Origin: CAITWD01 sp963842065
GTDB lineage: Bacteria; Actinomycetota; Thermoleophilia; Miltoncostaeales; Miltoncostaeaceae
NCBI GenBank assembly: GCA_963842065.1
Contig: CAWJEW010000004.1
Coordinates: forward strand, 124,001-188,000
Reading direction: 5' to 3'
Length of the DNA stretch: 64,000 nucleotides
Shown here: piece after piece, positions 8,456 through 16,860 of the stretch
How positions within the stretch are numbered: position 1 is the first letter of the stretch
How the letters are laid out: the number at the start of each line of letters is the position of its first letter
Notes under the pieces: generated by a model
What the model was told of the DNA's origin: nothing
Database searches by the model: none
Seen by the model: the letters and a program-made list of their open reading frames with translations, nothing else
Position numbers and translations under genes: made by a program

Positions 8456-11050
8456 ATGCTGAGCATCGCCCGGTTGCGCCCCTCCTCGGCGATGCGCGGC
8501 TACTACGAGCGGGCCGCCGGCCAGGATGCCGACTGGGCCGCATGGACGCGCACCCCGGCCAGCGAGTGGACGGGGCAAGTCCGCGCGGCGCTGGGGCGCG
8601 AGGGTGTGGTGGCGCCCGGCGAGCTCACGCGCCTGCTGCTCGGCGTGGACCCGTCCACTGGCCGGAATTTGCGCCGGGTGGCCCCGGTCCGGACGCTGAC
8701 CCGCACGCGCCGGGACCGCGCGACCGGCTCCGCGGTGGCACGTCAGGCGTCCGCGCGCCCGGTGGCCGGCTTCGACCTGGTGTTCAGCGCGCCCAAATCG
8801 ATCAGCCTCATGTTCGCGATCGCCACGGACCGCGCCGCCGAGATCGCCGCCGCCCACCGCGTGGCATGGCACGACGCGCTCGCGTTTCTCGAGGTTCATG
8901 CCTGTGTAGTGCGCCGCGCCGGTGGCGGCGTTACAGCGGCCGGGTACGTCGGCGCGGCGTACGCCCATTACGCCAACCGCGACGGCGACCCGCACCTGCA
9001 CACCCACGTGGTCATCGCCAACCAGACGCTGGCGGTCGACGACCCGACACGGTGGCGGGCACTCGATGCCATCCCATTGCTGGTTGGCTGGCGCCGCGCG
9101 GCCCGGGCGATCTACGAGGCGCGCCTGCGCTACGAGCTGACCGCGCGGTTCGGGGTCGGCTGGCAGCGCCTGCCGGGAGGCGGCATCGAGCTGAGGGTGG
9201 TGGGGCGCCGGACGATCAGCGCGACCAGCCGGCGCGCGGCGGCGGTTCGCGAGCACGCCGACCGGCACGGGGTCACGACGGCCTACGGGGCCAGGGTCGC
9301 CGGACGCGCCACCCGGCCCCCGCGCCGTGCGTTCGCGTGCGACGAGCGCCGAGCGGCATGGCTGCGCCGGGCCGCCGAGCTGGGCCTGGACGACGGCATC
9401 CGCCGGGACCTGTTCGGGGCGGGCCGCAGCCCGGTCTCGTGGCCCGGCAAAGACCCCGACCCCCAGCTGTTGGGCGAGCGCGGGCTGACCGCGACGTCCC
9501 AGACGTTCACGCACGCCGAGCTGATCGCCGCCGTGGCCGATAGTGCCCGCGACGGGGCGACGTCGGCCGGCGTGTGGGCCCGGGCCGAGCGCATGGCCGC
9601 GCTCGAGGCGGTGACGCGCGTGGGCGTGCAGCGCCTCGGCAGGCCGTCGCGCTACACCACCGAGGAGATCCTGGGCCTGGAGGCCATGGTCATCCGGCGC
9701 GCCGAGGCGGGCCGGGGCATGGCCGGCGACCGCGCCGCCCCGGAGGACCTCGCCGGCGTCCTCGCCTTCGGCGGGCTCGGTCTCTCGCGGGAGCAGCTTC
9801 GGGCGGCCGAGCACGCCGCGGCGCCCGATGACCGGATCGCCTGCATCGTCGGGCGCGCCGGCTCCGGCAAGACGACGGCCCTGGCCGCGGCGGCACGGGC
9901 GCTGTGGGCGAGCGGCATCCCGGTGACCGGCTGCGCCCCGTCGGCGCAGGCCGCCCACGTCCTCCAGCAGGCGACCGGCATGCCGTCGGTGACCCTGCAC
10001 GCGCTCTGCGCACGCTGGCAGGCCGGCATCGCAGCGCCGGCGGGATGCATCGTGGTCGACGAGGCGTCGATGGCCGATACCCGGACGCTGGAACGCCTGC
10101 TTGCCCTGACCGAGCGCCGCGCGCGCGTCGTGCTCGTCGGCGACGATCGGCAGCTGCCCGCCGTGGGTCCCGGGGGCCTGTTCGCCGAGCTCGCCGCACG
10201 GCTGGGCGCCGTGGAGCTCGTCGCCAACCATCGCCAAGCCGCTGACTGGGAGCGCCACGCGCTGGCACTGCTGCGTCGCGGGGACAGCCACGTCGCGCTC
10301 GAGCTCTGGCTGGCACACGGGCGCATCCACGCCGACGTCGATCCCGTCGGCGCCTGCGCGGGCGCGTGGTGGCGGGACCGCCTACGGTCCGGCGACGCCG
10401 ACACGGCCATGCTCGCCTACCGCCGCCACGACGTCGCCGCGCTCAACCAGGCGGCCGCGGCGGCGCTCGAGGCCGCCGGCCTGCGCGGCCCCCGCGTGGG
10501 TGCGGGGCAGGCAACCTACGCCGTCGGCGACTGCATCCGCTGCCGGATCAACGATCCGCGCGCGGGGCTGCGCAACGGGATGCGCGGCCACATCGGCGCG
10601 GTGGACAACCAGCGCGGCACGATCACGCTCGACGCCGATGACGGCACGCGCATCGAGATACCCCGGGACTATCGCCTGGCGGGCGGCGTCGACCACGGCT
10701 GGGCGCTGACCGGACATGCGGCACAGGGCCTGACCGTCGCGCGCGCGTTCGTCGTCGCACCGGAGCCGGGGGCGCACGCCGAATGGGGCTACGTGGCGCT
10801 CTCGCGCGCCCGGGAGGCGGTGCATCTGTTCGTCGGCGACGAGCCCGACAGCGACCCGTTGGTCGAGCTTGCCCAGAGCCTGCGTACGGCGGCGGCCCGG
10901 CCGCCGGCGATTACCCAGGCCGCCGAGGCGCCGTCGCCGAACCTTCGCGTCACGCGACGGCCGGGTCCGGCGGGGCGGGGCCCGGATGTCCCAGAACGCC
11001 CGTCTCATCATAAGACCGCGTTAACCCGGGATATCGCCCTCGGGCGGTAA
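8456..11050 (+). CDS. MobF-family (TrwC-like) relaxase-helicase
   Basis: This 864-residue protein contains an N-terminal TrwC/TraI relaxase domain with a tandem tyrosine (GYYERA, Tyr16-17). The metal-binding triple histidine is DPHLHTHVV (His180, 182, 184), and GFDLVFSAPKSISLMF is a MobF signature. A RecD-like superfamily 1 helicase follows: Walker A GRAGSGKTT near residue 467, Walker B IVVDEAS near 533, and a C-terminal GHAAQGLTV...VALSRAR block. Relaxases nick DNA at oriT and pilot the strand during conjugation. It is complete and apparently functional, but no coupling protein, mating-pore genes or integrase are visible nearby. ATG 8456 fits the conserved start; longer upstream extensions would overlap the opposing gene. 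Confidence 0.9.
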   Translation: MLSIARLRPSSAMRGYYERAAGQDADWAAWTRTPASEWTGQVRAALGREGVVAPGELTRLLLGVDPSTGRNLRRVAPVRTLTRTRRDRATGSAVARQASARPVAGFDLVFSAPKSISLMFAIATDRAAEIAAAHRVAWHDALAFLEVHACVVRRAGGGVTAAGYVGAAYAHYANRDGDPHLHTHVVIANQTLAVDDPTRWRALDAIPLLVGWRRAARAIYEARLRYELTARFGVGWQRLPGGGIELRVVGRRTISATSRRAAAVREHADRHGVTTAYGARVAGRATRPPRRAFACDERRAAWLRRAAELGLDDGIRRDLFGAGRSPVSWPGKDPDPQLLGERGLTATSQTFTHAELIAAVADSARDGATSAGVWARAERMAALEAVTRVGVQRLGRPSRYTTEEILGLEAMVIRRAEAGRGMAGDRAAPEDLAGVLAFGGLGLSREQLRAAEHAAAPDDRIACIVGRAGSGKTTALAAAARALWASGIPVTGCAPSAQAAHVLQQATGMPSVTLHALCARWQAGIAAPAGCIVVDEASMADTRTLERLLALTERRARVVLVGDDRQLPAVGPGGLFAELAARLGAVELVANHRQAADWERHALALLRRGDSHVALELWLAHGRIHADVDPVGACAGAWWRDRLRSGDADTAMLAYRRHDVAALNQAAAAALEAAGLRGPRVGAGQATYAVGDCIRCRINDPRAGLRNGMRGHIGAVDNQRGTITLDADDGTRIEIPRDYRLAGGVDHGWALTGHAAQGLTVARAFVVAPEPGAHAEWGYVALSRAREAVHLFVGDEPDSDPLVELAQSLRTAAARPPAITQAAEAPSPNLRVTRRPGPAGRGPDVPERPSHHKTALTRDIALGR

Positions 11051-11116
11051 TCTGGCCATCGCCGCCGGTCGGCGGACCGCTCGACACCACCCCCTGGACC
11101 GGAGACTCGCAGACAG

Positions 11117-12130
11117 ATGACGCCCACCTCACCACGCCGGACACCGGCATCCCCCCCAATGAGCGCCACCGCGTCTTTGGCACCCGACCTCGCCGTCACG
11201 ACCGCCGGGCTGACCAAGCGGTACGGCCACCGCGCCGTGGTCGATGCGATCGATCTCAAGCTGCCCCGCGGGGTGATCAGCGGGTTCGTCGGCCCGAACG
11301 GCGCCGGCAAGACCACCACGCTGCGGATGCTGCTCGGCCTGATTCGGCCGAGTGCGGGCACCGGCGAGGTGCTCGGACACCCGATCACCGATCCGGCCAG
11401 CTACCTCTCACGGGTGGGCGCCCTGATCGAGTCGCCGGCCTTCTACCCGACGATCTCGGGACGTCGCAACCTCGAGATCCTGGCAAGCCTCGGCCGCAGC
11501 GACCGCCGCAAGGTCGACACCCTCCTGGCCCAGGTGGGGCTCGCCGATCGCGGCGGCGACGTGTTCAAGAGCTATTCGCTTGGCATGAAGCAGCGCCTGG
11601 GGATCGCCGCCGCGCTGTTGCCCGAGCCCGAGCTGTTGGTGCTCGATGAGCCGACCAACGGGCTCGACCCCGCCGGCATCCGCGAAGTCCGGTCCCTGCT
11701 GCGCGAACTGGTTGACGAGGGCCTGACCATCGTCGTCTCGAGCCATCTGCTCGCCGAGATTCAGACCATCTGCGACCACCTGGTGGTGATCGATGCCGGC
11801 ACGCTGCGCTACCAAGGCGGGATCGACGGGCTGATCTCCGCCCAGACGGCCGAGGTGGTCGCCGTGCCGGAGCACGCCGCGGACCTCGAGCGCCTGGCGG
11901 CGATCTGTACCGAGTCCGGCCACGGAGCCCGCATCGAGGACGGCGCGGTGCACGCGACCGCGCCGCCCGACTGGTCGGCCGAGCTCAACCGCATGGCGAT
12001 GCGCCAGGACATCACCCTCACCGGCCTGTCGGTCAACCGCGGGACCCTCGAGGATGCCTTCTTTGCGATTACCGAGACCGACGAGCACGCGATCGTTGCC
12101 CACATGCCCGAGACGGAGGTGCAAGCATGA
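11117..12130 (+). CDS. ABC transporter ATPase, exporter type
   Basis: This 337-residue ATPase has Walker A GPNGAGKTT, Q-loop region, signature YSLGMKQRLG, Walker B ELLVLDEP and switch His in VSSHLL. A CcmA-like C-terminal extension ends TLEDAFFAI. It is highly similar to the first half of the fused exporter at 5013-6863. The stop overlaps the start of the permease gene by four bases (ATGA at 12127-12130), so the two subunits are co-translated. ATG 11159 is an alternative start. The substrate is unknown; the family includes bacitracin- and lipid-type exporters. Confidence 0.92.
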   Translation: MTPTSPRRTPASPPMSATASLAPDLAVTTAGLTKRYGHRAVVDAIDLKLPRGVISGFVGPNGAGKTTTLRMLLGLIRPSAGTGEVLGHPITDPASYLSRVGALIESPAFYPTISGRRNLEILASLGRSDRRKVDTLLAQVGLADRGGDVFKSYSLGMKQRLGIAAALLPEPELLVLDEPTNGLDPAGIREVRSLLRELVDEGLTIVVSSHLLAEIQTICDHLVVIDAGTLRYQGGIDGLISAQTAEVVAVPEHAADLERLAAICTESGHGARIEDGAVHATAPPDWSAELNRMAMRQDITLTGLSVNRGTLEDAFFAITETDEHAIVAHMPETEVQA

Positions 12131-12915
12131 CCGGGGCGTTCCTGAGTGAGCTGCTCAAGCTGCGCCGGCGCGGGCTGCTGCTCGGCGGGGGCGGTTTGCT
12201 GCTCGGCTTCACGGCGCTGTTTACGGTCCTCGGCATCGAGAACGCCTCGAAGCACCCCGGGACCGGTCGGGGCCTGCACATCTCCATCGCCGAGCTCTCC
12301 AAGCCGGACGGCCTGGTGCACGGGATCACCCGCGCCGGCACGCTGATGGGAATCGTGATGCTCGGCATCTTCGCCGCCGCGTTTGGCACCGAGTATTCCA
12401 CCGGCATGCTGCGCAACCTGCTCGTCCGCGAACCGCGACGGGTCAAGTTCTTGGCCGGCAAGTACCTCGCGCTGTTGGTGTTCGGCGTCGCCATCATCCT
12501 CGTGGCGTGCATCGTCAGCATCGTCCTCGCGCTGGCCTTGGCGCCAGGCAAGGGCATCGACACCTCGGCCTGGACGAGCTCGACGGGGCTCGCCGACACG
12601 TGGAGCGCGGTGTGGCACTTGGTGGTCGCCTCCCTCGGATACGGCACCCTCGGGGCCGCATTGGCGGTGATCTTCCGTTCGCCCGTGGCGGCGCTTGCCA
12701 TCGGCGTCGCCTGGCTGTTGCCCGCCGAGGCGATCCTGTCGGCGCTGTGGTCGAACGGCCAGGACTGGTTGCCGGGACAGCTCCTGTCGAACCTCGTCTC
12801 GGGCGGAAGCTCATCCGTCTCGCTGGCCCGCACCGGGCTCACGTTGGTGGTCTACTGGGTCATCGTCGTGGTCGGCACCTCGGCGCTCTTCTCCCGACGG
12901 GATGTGGCGAGTTAG
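12127..12915 (+). CDS. ABC transporter permease subunit (ABC-2 type)
   Basis: This 262-residue membrane protein with about six hydrophobic segments begins MTGAFLSELLKLRR and shares the internal blocks GTLMGIVMLGIFAAAFGTEY and RNLLVREPRR with the permease half of the fused exporter. It is the membrane partner of the ATPase encoded immediately upstream with a four-base overlap. A very strong compound hairpin follows 35 bases after the stop. Cargo unknown. Confidence 0.92.
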   Translation: MTGAFLSELLKLRRRGLLLGGGGLLLGFTALFTVLGIENASKHPGTGRGLHISIAELSKPDGLVHGITRAGTLMGIVMLGIFAAAFGTEYSTGMLRNLLVREPRRVKFLAGKYLALLVFGVAIILVACIVSIVLALALAPGKGIDTSAWTSSTGLADTWSAVWHLVVASLGYGTLGAALAVIFRSPVAALAIGVAWLLPAEAILSALWSNGQDWLPGQLLSNLVSGGSSSVSLARTGLTLVVYWVIVVVGTSALFSRRDVAS

Positions 12916-12950
12916 CAGGGCTTTCTGTGCTGTGGTCTGAGCAGCCCGGC

Positions 12951-13003
12951 GGCCCCCGCCGGGGGACAATCGGGGAAAACCCCGATATCCCCCGGCGGGG
13001 GCC
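12951..13003 (+). terminator. Compound hairpin terminator
   Basis: An outer perfect 16-bp stem (12951-12966 with 12988-13003) encloses an inner 6-bp stem TCGGGG-AAAA-CCCCGA (12970-12985). It begins 35 bases after the permease stop. Confidence 0.8.
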
Positions 13004-13390
13004 GGGCATACATTGTGGGTGCACCACTAACCGGACCTTGACATTCCCATCGCCGAGTCGTCGTCGGCTTCCAGCGCTCGAAGGTAACCACGTGTGCAAT
13101 GTGGGCCTCTCACCACCCGTTAGGTGTGGCGGCAGGCCGGGCTAGGAGCCCTACGCAACACGCGCGCTACGGTCCCTGCGCTCTGGGGCGACAGTCGACC
13201 ACCGGTAGCAGATGTAGGACTGCGATGCGGAATCGAGATCCCGGATAGGAGATCTCAACCGACTGAGGTGCATTGAAGGCGAATAACAAGTGAATCCCGG
13301 TACCCGCCAGTGAAATTCTCCGGGGGGTGCCGGGATTTGCGTCGTCGTGGGGCAGAATAGGCCGACCCGCGTTCGCGATCAGGCCAGCCC
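13004..13390 (+). other. Gene-free region with a second hairpin
   Basis: I see no convincing gene or known RNA family here. A 13-bp stem with one G-U pair (13293-13305 with 13325-13337, arms AATCCCGGTACCC and its complement) lies 53 bases before the acyltransferase start and could be a leader element or a terminator of an unseen transcript. The region was checked for tmRNA, RNase P and 6S hallmarks by eye without success. Confidence 0.45.
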
Positions 13391-14380
13391 GTGCCATCCC
13401 GACTCACTGCCTTCCGCATTTCCGACGTGCTCGGGCTGGCGATCCGCGCCGCCGCGGAGGTCTGCGCGCTGATGCCCGCCGGCCTGGCGGCCGCGCTCGC
13501 GTGGGCCGGCGGCCAGATCGAGTGGGCCACGCGTCCGGCCAAGCGGCGCCAGCTCGCCGAGAACCTCGCGCACGCCGCGCGGCGGGCCCCGGACGACCCG
13601 TATGTGCGGCGGCTGGTGCACCGCAACGTCTCGGCCGGGGCCTGCCGCGCCGCCGGGACACTGTGGGCGTTGGCCCGGCCCGAGCACGCGGCCGGGCGCG
13701 TCGAGATCACCCCCCGTGCGCTGCTGGACCGGCTGATCGCCGACGGGCGCGGGGTGGTGCTCAGCTCTGCGCACTTCGGGCCATTCGAAGCCGCCGCGGC
13801 GGCCGCACGCACCCTGCCGTCGGGGACGCAGCTCGCGGTGATGACCGACGAAAACACCATCGGGCAGGCGCTCCACAGGATGCGTCTGCGCATGGGGCTC
13901 ACGATCGTCCCGGCCGACGCCCCCCCACGCGAGCTCACCCGCATCCTCAATGCGGGCGGGGTCGTGGTGCTGATCGCCGATCTGCATCGCCCCGGCATGC
14001 GCGGGCACCTGGTCAACTTCCTGGACGCGCCGTGCATCATTCCGGGCGGCCCCGCGATGCTGGCACGGACGGGCCAGTCGCCGCTGGTCCCGTTTGCCGT
14101 CTACCCCGCCGGTCCGCGGCGCTGGCGACTCGAGCTCGGCACGCCGCTCGCGCCGCCCACCCAGGCCGCTGGCCGCAGCGACGAACGTCGCGCGACCCAG
14201 GAGCTGGCGGACGCGTTCAGCAAGGTCATCCGGGACATGCCGCACCAGTGGGATGCGGTCGATCCGATCCCGTGGCTGGGACCGCGGCGTCACGACGCCG
14301 ATTCCTCGAACAGATCGCCGCCGCGTCGGCGGCGATCCGACCTGCGTACGCGCCTGTTTCACGCCGACCGCGGCTGTTAG
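13391..14380 (+). CDS. LpxL/PatA-like lysophospholipid acyltransferase
   Basis: This 329-residue protein is of the lipid A / phosphatidylinositol-mannoside acyltransferase family. The catalytic HX4E motif is SSAHFGPFE (His and Glu four apart), followed by a substrate-binding stretch GGVVVLIADLHRPG and the C-terminal HQWDAVDPIPW. In actinobacteria relatives such as PatA acylate PIM glycolipids on the inner membrane face, so a role in cell-envelope glycolipid acylation is the best guess. GTG 13391 gives the normal N-terminal length. The last 30 residues are basic and low complexity. It has no clear operon partner. Confidence 0.85.
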   Translation: MPSRLTAFRISDVLGLAIRAAAEVCALMPAGLAAALAWAGGQIEWATRPAKRRQLAENLAHAARRAPDDPYVRRLVHRNVSAGACRAAGTLWALARPEHAAGRVEITPRALLDRLIADGRGVVLSSAHFGPFEAAAAAARTLPSGTQLAVMTDENTIGQALHRMRLRMGLTIVPADAPPRELTRILNAGGVVVLIADLHRPGMRGHLVNFLDAPCIIPGGPAMLARTGQSPLVPFAVYPAGPRRWRLELGTPLAPPTQAAGRSDERRATQELADAFSKVIRDMPHQWDAVDPIPWLGPRRHDADSSNRSPPRRRRSDLRTRLFHADRGC

Positions 14381-14420
14381 CATCATAACGATCACCTTGG
14401 CGACACGGTACCGGCAGGGC

Positions 14421-14930
14421 ATGTCTCACGCTCCGGATCTCCTCACGGCAACCGCACGACGTGGCGTCGGCCCGCACGGCAGGCGGGTGGCACGCCGCCG
14501 GCGCCCCGGCGGCATCGTTGGCGCCACCGTCCTCGTCGGCGCCCCGGGCCCCGGGCTCGCGGCCTGCGGGGGGTCCTCGGGCAGCCGTGCGGCCGGCACC
14601 TTGGCCGCGACCGCCCCCGCCCCACCGGCCATCCGCGCGACGCGGACCGCAGCGACGCATGCGCCCAAGGTCAACGCACCGCGGCACGAGGTCGCGCGGG
14701 TCACGACCGCCGCCGGAACACCGGTTGCCGCGGTCGCGCACATGCAGGCGACGTCCCAGGGGGTCGCGGTCGGCAAGATCGGGCCACACGAGGTCAGCGA
14801 CGGGGTCTGGTCCGAGACGATCCAGTGGCAGCGAGCGTCGGAGGGTCAGCCCCTGATGTTCGAGGTGCCCGCCACCGCGCTCGGCACCACCGTGACGATC
14901 AACTATCCATTGAAGGTCGCGCCGGCGTGA
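14421..14930 (+). CDS. Putative lipoprotein upstream of an ABC ATPase
   Basis: This 169-residue protein has a basic N terminus, a Gly/Ala/Val-rich segment and a lipobox-like GLAAC near residue 50. A Thr/Ala linker and a C-terminal globular part end VTINYPLKVAPA. The N-terminal region before the lipobox is unusually long and basic for a signal peptide, so the true start may be further in. The stop overlaps the ATPase start by four bases (GTGA, 14927-14930), suggesting a role with that transporter, for example as an exported accessory protein. No family recognised. Confidence 0.6.
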   Translation: MSHAPDLLTATARRGVGPHGRRVARRRRPGGIVGATVLVGAPGPGLAACGGSSGSRAAGTLAATAPAPPAIRATRTAATHAPKVNAPRHEVARVTTAAGTPVAAVAHMQATSQGVAVGKIGPHEVSDGVWSETIQWQRASEGQPLMFEVPATALGTTVTINYPLKVAPA

Positions 14931-15634
14931 GTTCGCCTAGTCGCGGCACCGAGGTGGTCTGCGAGCACGTGCGCAAGATGTTCGAAGGGGGCCGCATCCG
15001 GGCCCTCGAGGACGTCTCGCTCACGGTCGGCGGCGGCGAGTTCGTCGCGCTCACGGGCCGCTCGGGGTGCGGCAAGAGCACGCTGCTGAATCTCATCGGC
15101 GCGCTCGATCGGCCGGACTCCGGATCGATCACCGTCGGCGGTCAGCCGCTGGCGGACATGCGCGACCTCGGCGCCTATCGGGCCCGCACGGTGGGGTTCG
15201 TCTTCCAGTTCCACTACCTGATCCCCACGCTGTCGGCGAGCTGGAACGTCCAGATTCCGATGATCGGTCTCGAACGCTCCGCGCGCGAACGCGAGGTGCG
15301 CGCCCGGGAACTGCTGACACAGGTCGGGTTGGCGGATCGGGCCGATGACCGGCCGGGTGTGATGTCGGGTGGCGAGCGCCAGCGGGTCGCGATCGCCCGC
15401 GCCCTGGCGAATCATCCACCGCTGCTGTTGGCCGACGAGCCGACGGGCGCGCTCGATTCGGCGACCGGCGCCGAGGTGCTGGCGCTCCTGTCCCGCGTGC
15501 GCGAGCAGTTCGGGATGAGCATCCTGATGGTCACCAACGACGCCGAGGTGTCGCTCACCGCGGATCGCGTGGTCCGCATGCGCGATGGCCGAATCATTCC
15601 GGCTATTCCCGTCGAAGGGCCTCGATCGGATTGA
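14927..15634 (+). CDS. ABC transporter ATPase (LolD/MacB type)
   Basis: This 235-residue ATPase has Walker A GRSGCGKST, Q-loop FVFQFHYLIPTLSA, a slightly altered signature MSGGERQR and Walker B LLLADEPTGALD, all typical of the MacB/LolD/FtsE group that pairs with FtsX-like permeases. The GTG start overlaps the upstream lipoprotein stop. The likely partner permease lies on the opposite strand with its 3' end overlapping this gene by 32 bases, which is unusual for subunits of one transporter. The system probably powers mechanical work on envelope substrates or export. Confidence 0.9.
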   Translation: MSSPSRGTEVVCEHVRKMFEGGRIRALEDVSLTVGGGEFVALTGRSGCGKSTLLNLIGALDRPDSGSITVGGQPLADMRDLGAYRARTVGFVFQFHYLIPTLSASWNVQIPMIGLERSAREREVRARELLTQVGLADRADDRPGVMSGGERQRVAIARALANHPPLLLADEPTGALDSATGAEVLALLSRVREQFGMSILMVTNDAEVSLTADRVVRMRDGRIIPAIPVEGPRSD

Positions 15635-16709
15635 GCCGCACGGCCCGCCAGACGGGATAGGCCGCCCCGATGACCCCGACCCCGAGCGAGAAGGCCAGAC
15701 CCCAGGCGAACACGGAGAGCCCGAACTGCGGGGTCACCAGATTCGACAGGGCCCCCTGGGCGACCAGGGCCTGGGCGGCCACCCAGCCGAGCAGCAGGCC
15801 GATGGCCAGCGCCATCACGCAGATCGTCACCGCCTCGCCGACGATCATGCCGGCCACCCGCCGGTTGGGCCATCCCACCGCCCGCAGGACGCCGATCTCC
15901 TGGCTGCGCTCCATGACCGACATCGCCATCGTGTTGGTGACGCCGATCCCGCCGACCAACAGCGCCACCACCGAGAAGACCCAGCCCGCGCTGATCAGCA
16001 GCTTGCTGGTGGTGTCTACCTGAATCGCCTGACCGGGGTTGGTCACGGCGACCAGGCCCGGATAGCGCTGCTGGAGCCGGGAGGCGACCTGCGACGACGA
16101 CACGCCGGGGCGAACGATGATCCCGATCGAGGTGACCTCGCCCGGCCGACCGGCCCACTGCTCGACCAGCGCCAGCGGGGCCACGACGGCGCCGTCCTCG
16201 AAGGAGTTGCCGCTGTGGTAGATGCCGGCGATCGGTAACCGCGCCTTCCCGATCGTGATCGTGTCGCCCGGTCCCAGGTGGAGCTGGGACGCGGCGCCGT
16301 CGCCGAGCAGGATCTCGTTGCCCTGGGCGCGCGATCCCTTGATGACGACGAACTGGCGCTCGGGAAACTCGGAGGGCTCCAGGCCGAAGACCAGCTGCGA
16401 GCTGCGGCCCTCGACGGTCGTCACGAGCAGCTTGATGCGCGCGACCTCCAGCACCCCGGGGTCGCTGGCAACTTCGGTGGCCAGATGGTCCGGTAGCAGC
16501 GAGTTGGTCAGCTGCGTCACCTGGCCCTGGAACAGCCCGAAGTCCGCCCCACCCAGGTGGATCACGTTGTTGACCGACTGCTGGACGCCGGCGCTGATCG
16601 ACAGCAGGGCGACGATCAACCCGACGCCCAGCGAGACGCCGATCGCTGTGAATAGGCTGCGCGCGCGCCGGCGCATGAGGTTCGTCCAAATGAGCGCGGG
16701 CAGCCACAC
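15603..16709 (-). CDS. ABC transporter permease (MacB/FtsX-like)
   Basis: This 368-residue protein has an N-terminal transmembrane helix (LFTAIGVSLGVGLIVALLSI), an extracytoplasmic MacB-PCD domain of about 200 residues and three C-terminal helices ending RAVRLNPIEALRRE. That ending is the classical FtsX/MacB permease signature. GTG 16709 starts the protein at VWLPALIWTNLMRRRARSLF-like sequence (quoted only in part). It is convergent with, and overlaps, the matching ATPase gene, so the two subunits would come from opposing transcripts. Confidence 0.9.
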   Translation of the reverse strand: MWLPALIWTNLMRRRARSLFTAIGVSLGVGLIVALLSISAGVQQSVNNVIHLGGADFGLFQGQVTQLTNSLLPDHLATEVASDPGVLEVARIKLLVTTVEGRSSQLVFGLEPSEFPERQFVVIKGSRAQGNEILLGDGAASQLHLGPGDTITIGKARLPIAGIYHSGNSFEDGAVVAPLALVEQWAGRPGEVTSIGIIVRPGVSSSQVASRLQQRYPGLVAVTNPGQAIQVDTTSKLLISAGWVFSVVALLVGGIGVTNTMAMSVMERSQEIGVLRAVGWPNRRVAGMIVGEAVTICVMALAIGLLLGWVAAQALVAQGALSNLVTPQFGLSVFAWGLAFSLGVGVIGAAYPVWRAVRLNPIEALRRE

Positions 16710-16860
16710 GTGCCGATCATACCCGCGGCACTGCCGGCCACACCGACCGAGGTGTGGTTCGCGCGTGCCCGACACCCCCGGCCCACGCCCACAGGTGCGT
16801 CCGCGGACGCCACTGCGGGCCTGGACGACGATGGGGACATGGTCCGCACGGCACGGCGCA

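Noticed and set aside
5013..12915. Composite transposon formed by the two ABC loci
   Set aside because: The paralogues are diverged, no insertion-sequence ends or transposase were seen, and both look like functional exporters.
13004..13390. tmRNA, 6S RNA or RNase P RNA
   Set aside because: No tRNA-like 3' end, no GAGGAAAGTCC core and no convincing closed bubble structure.
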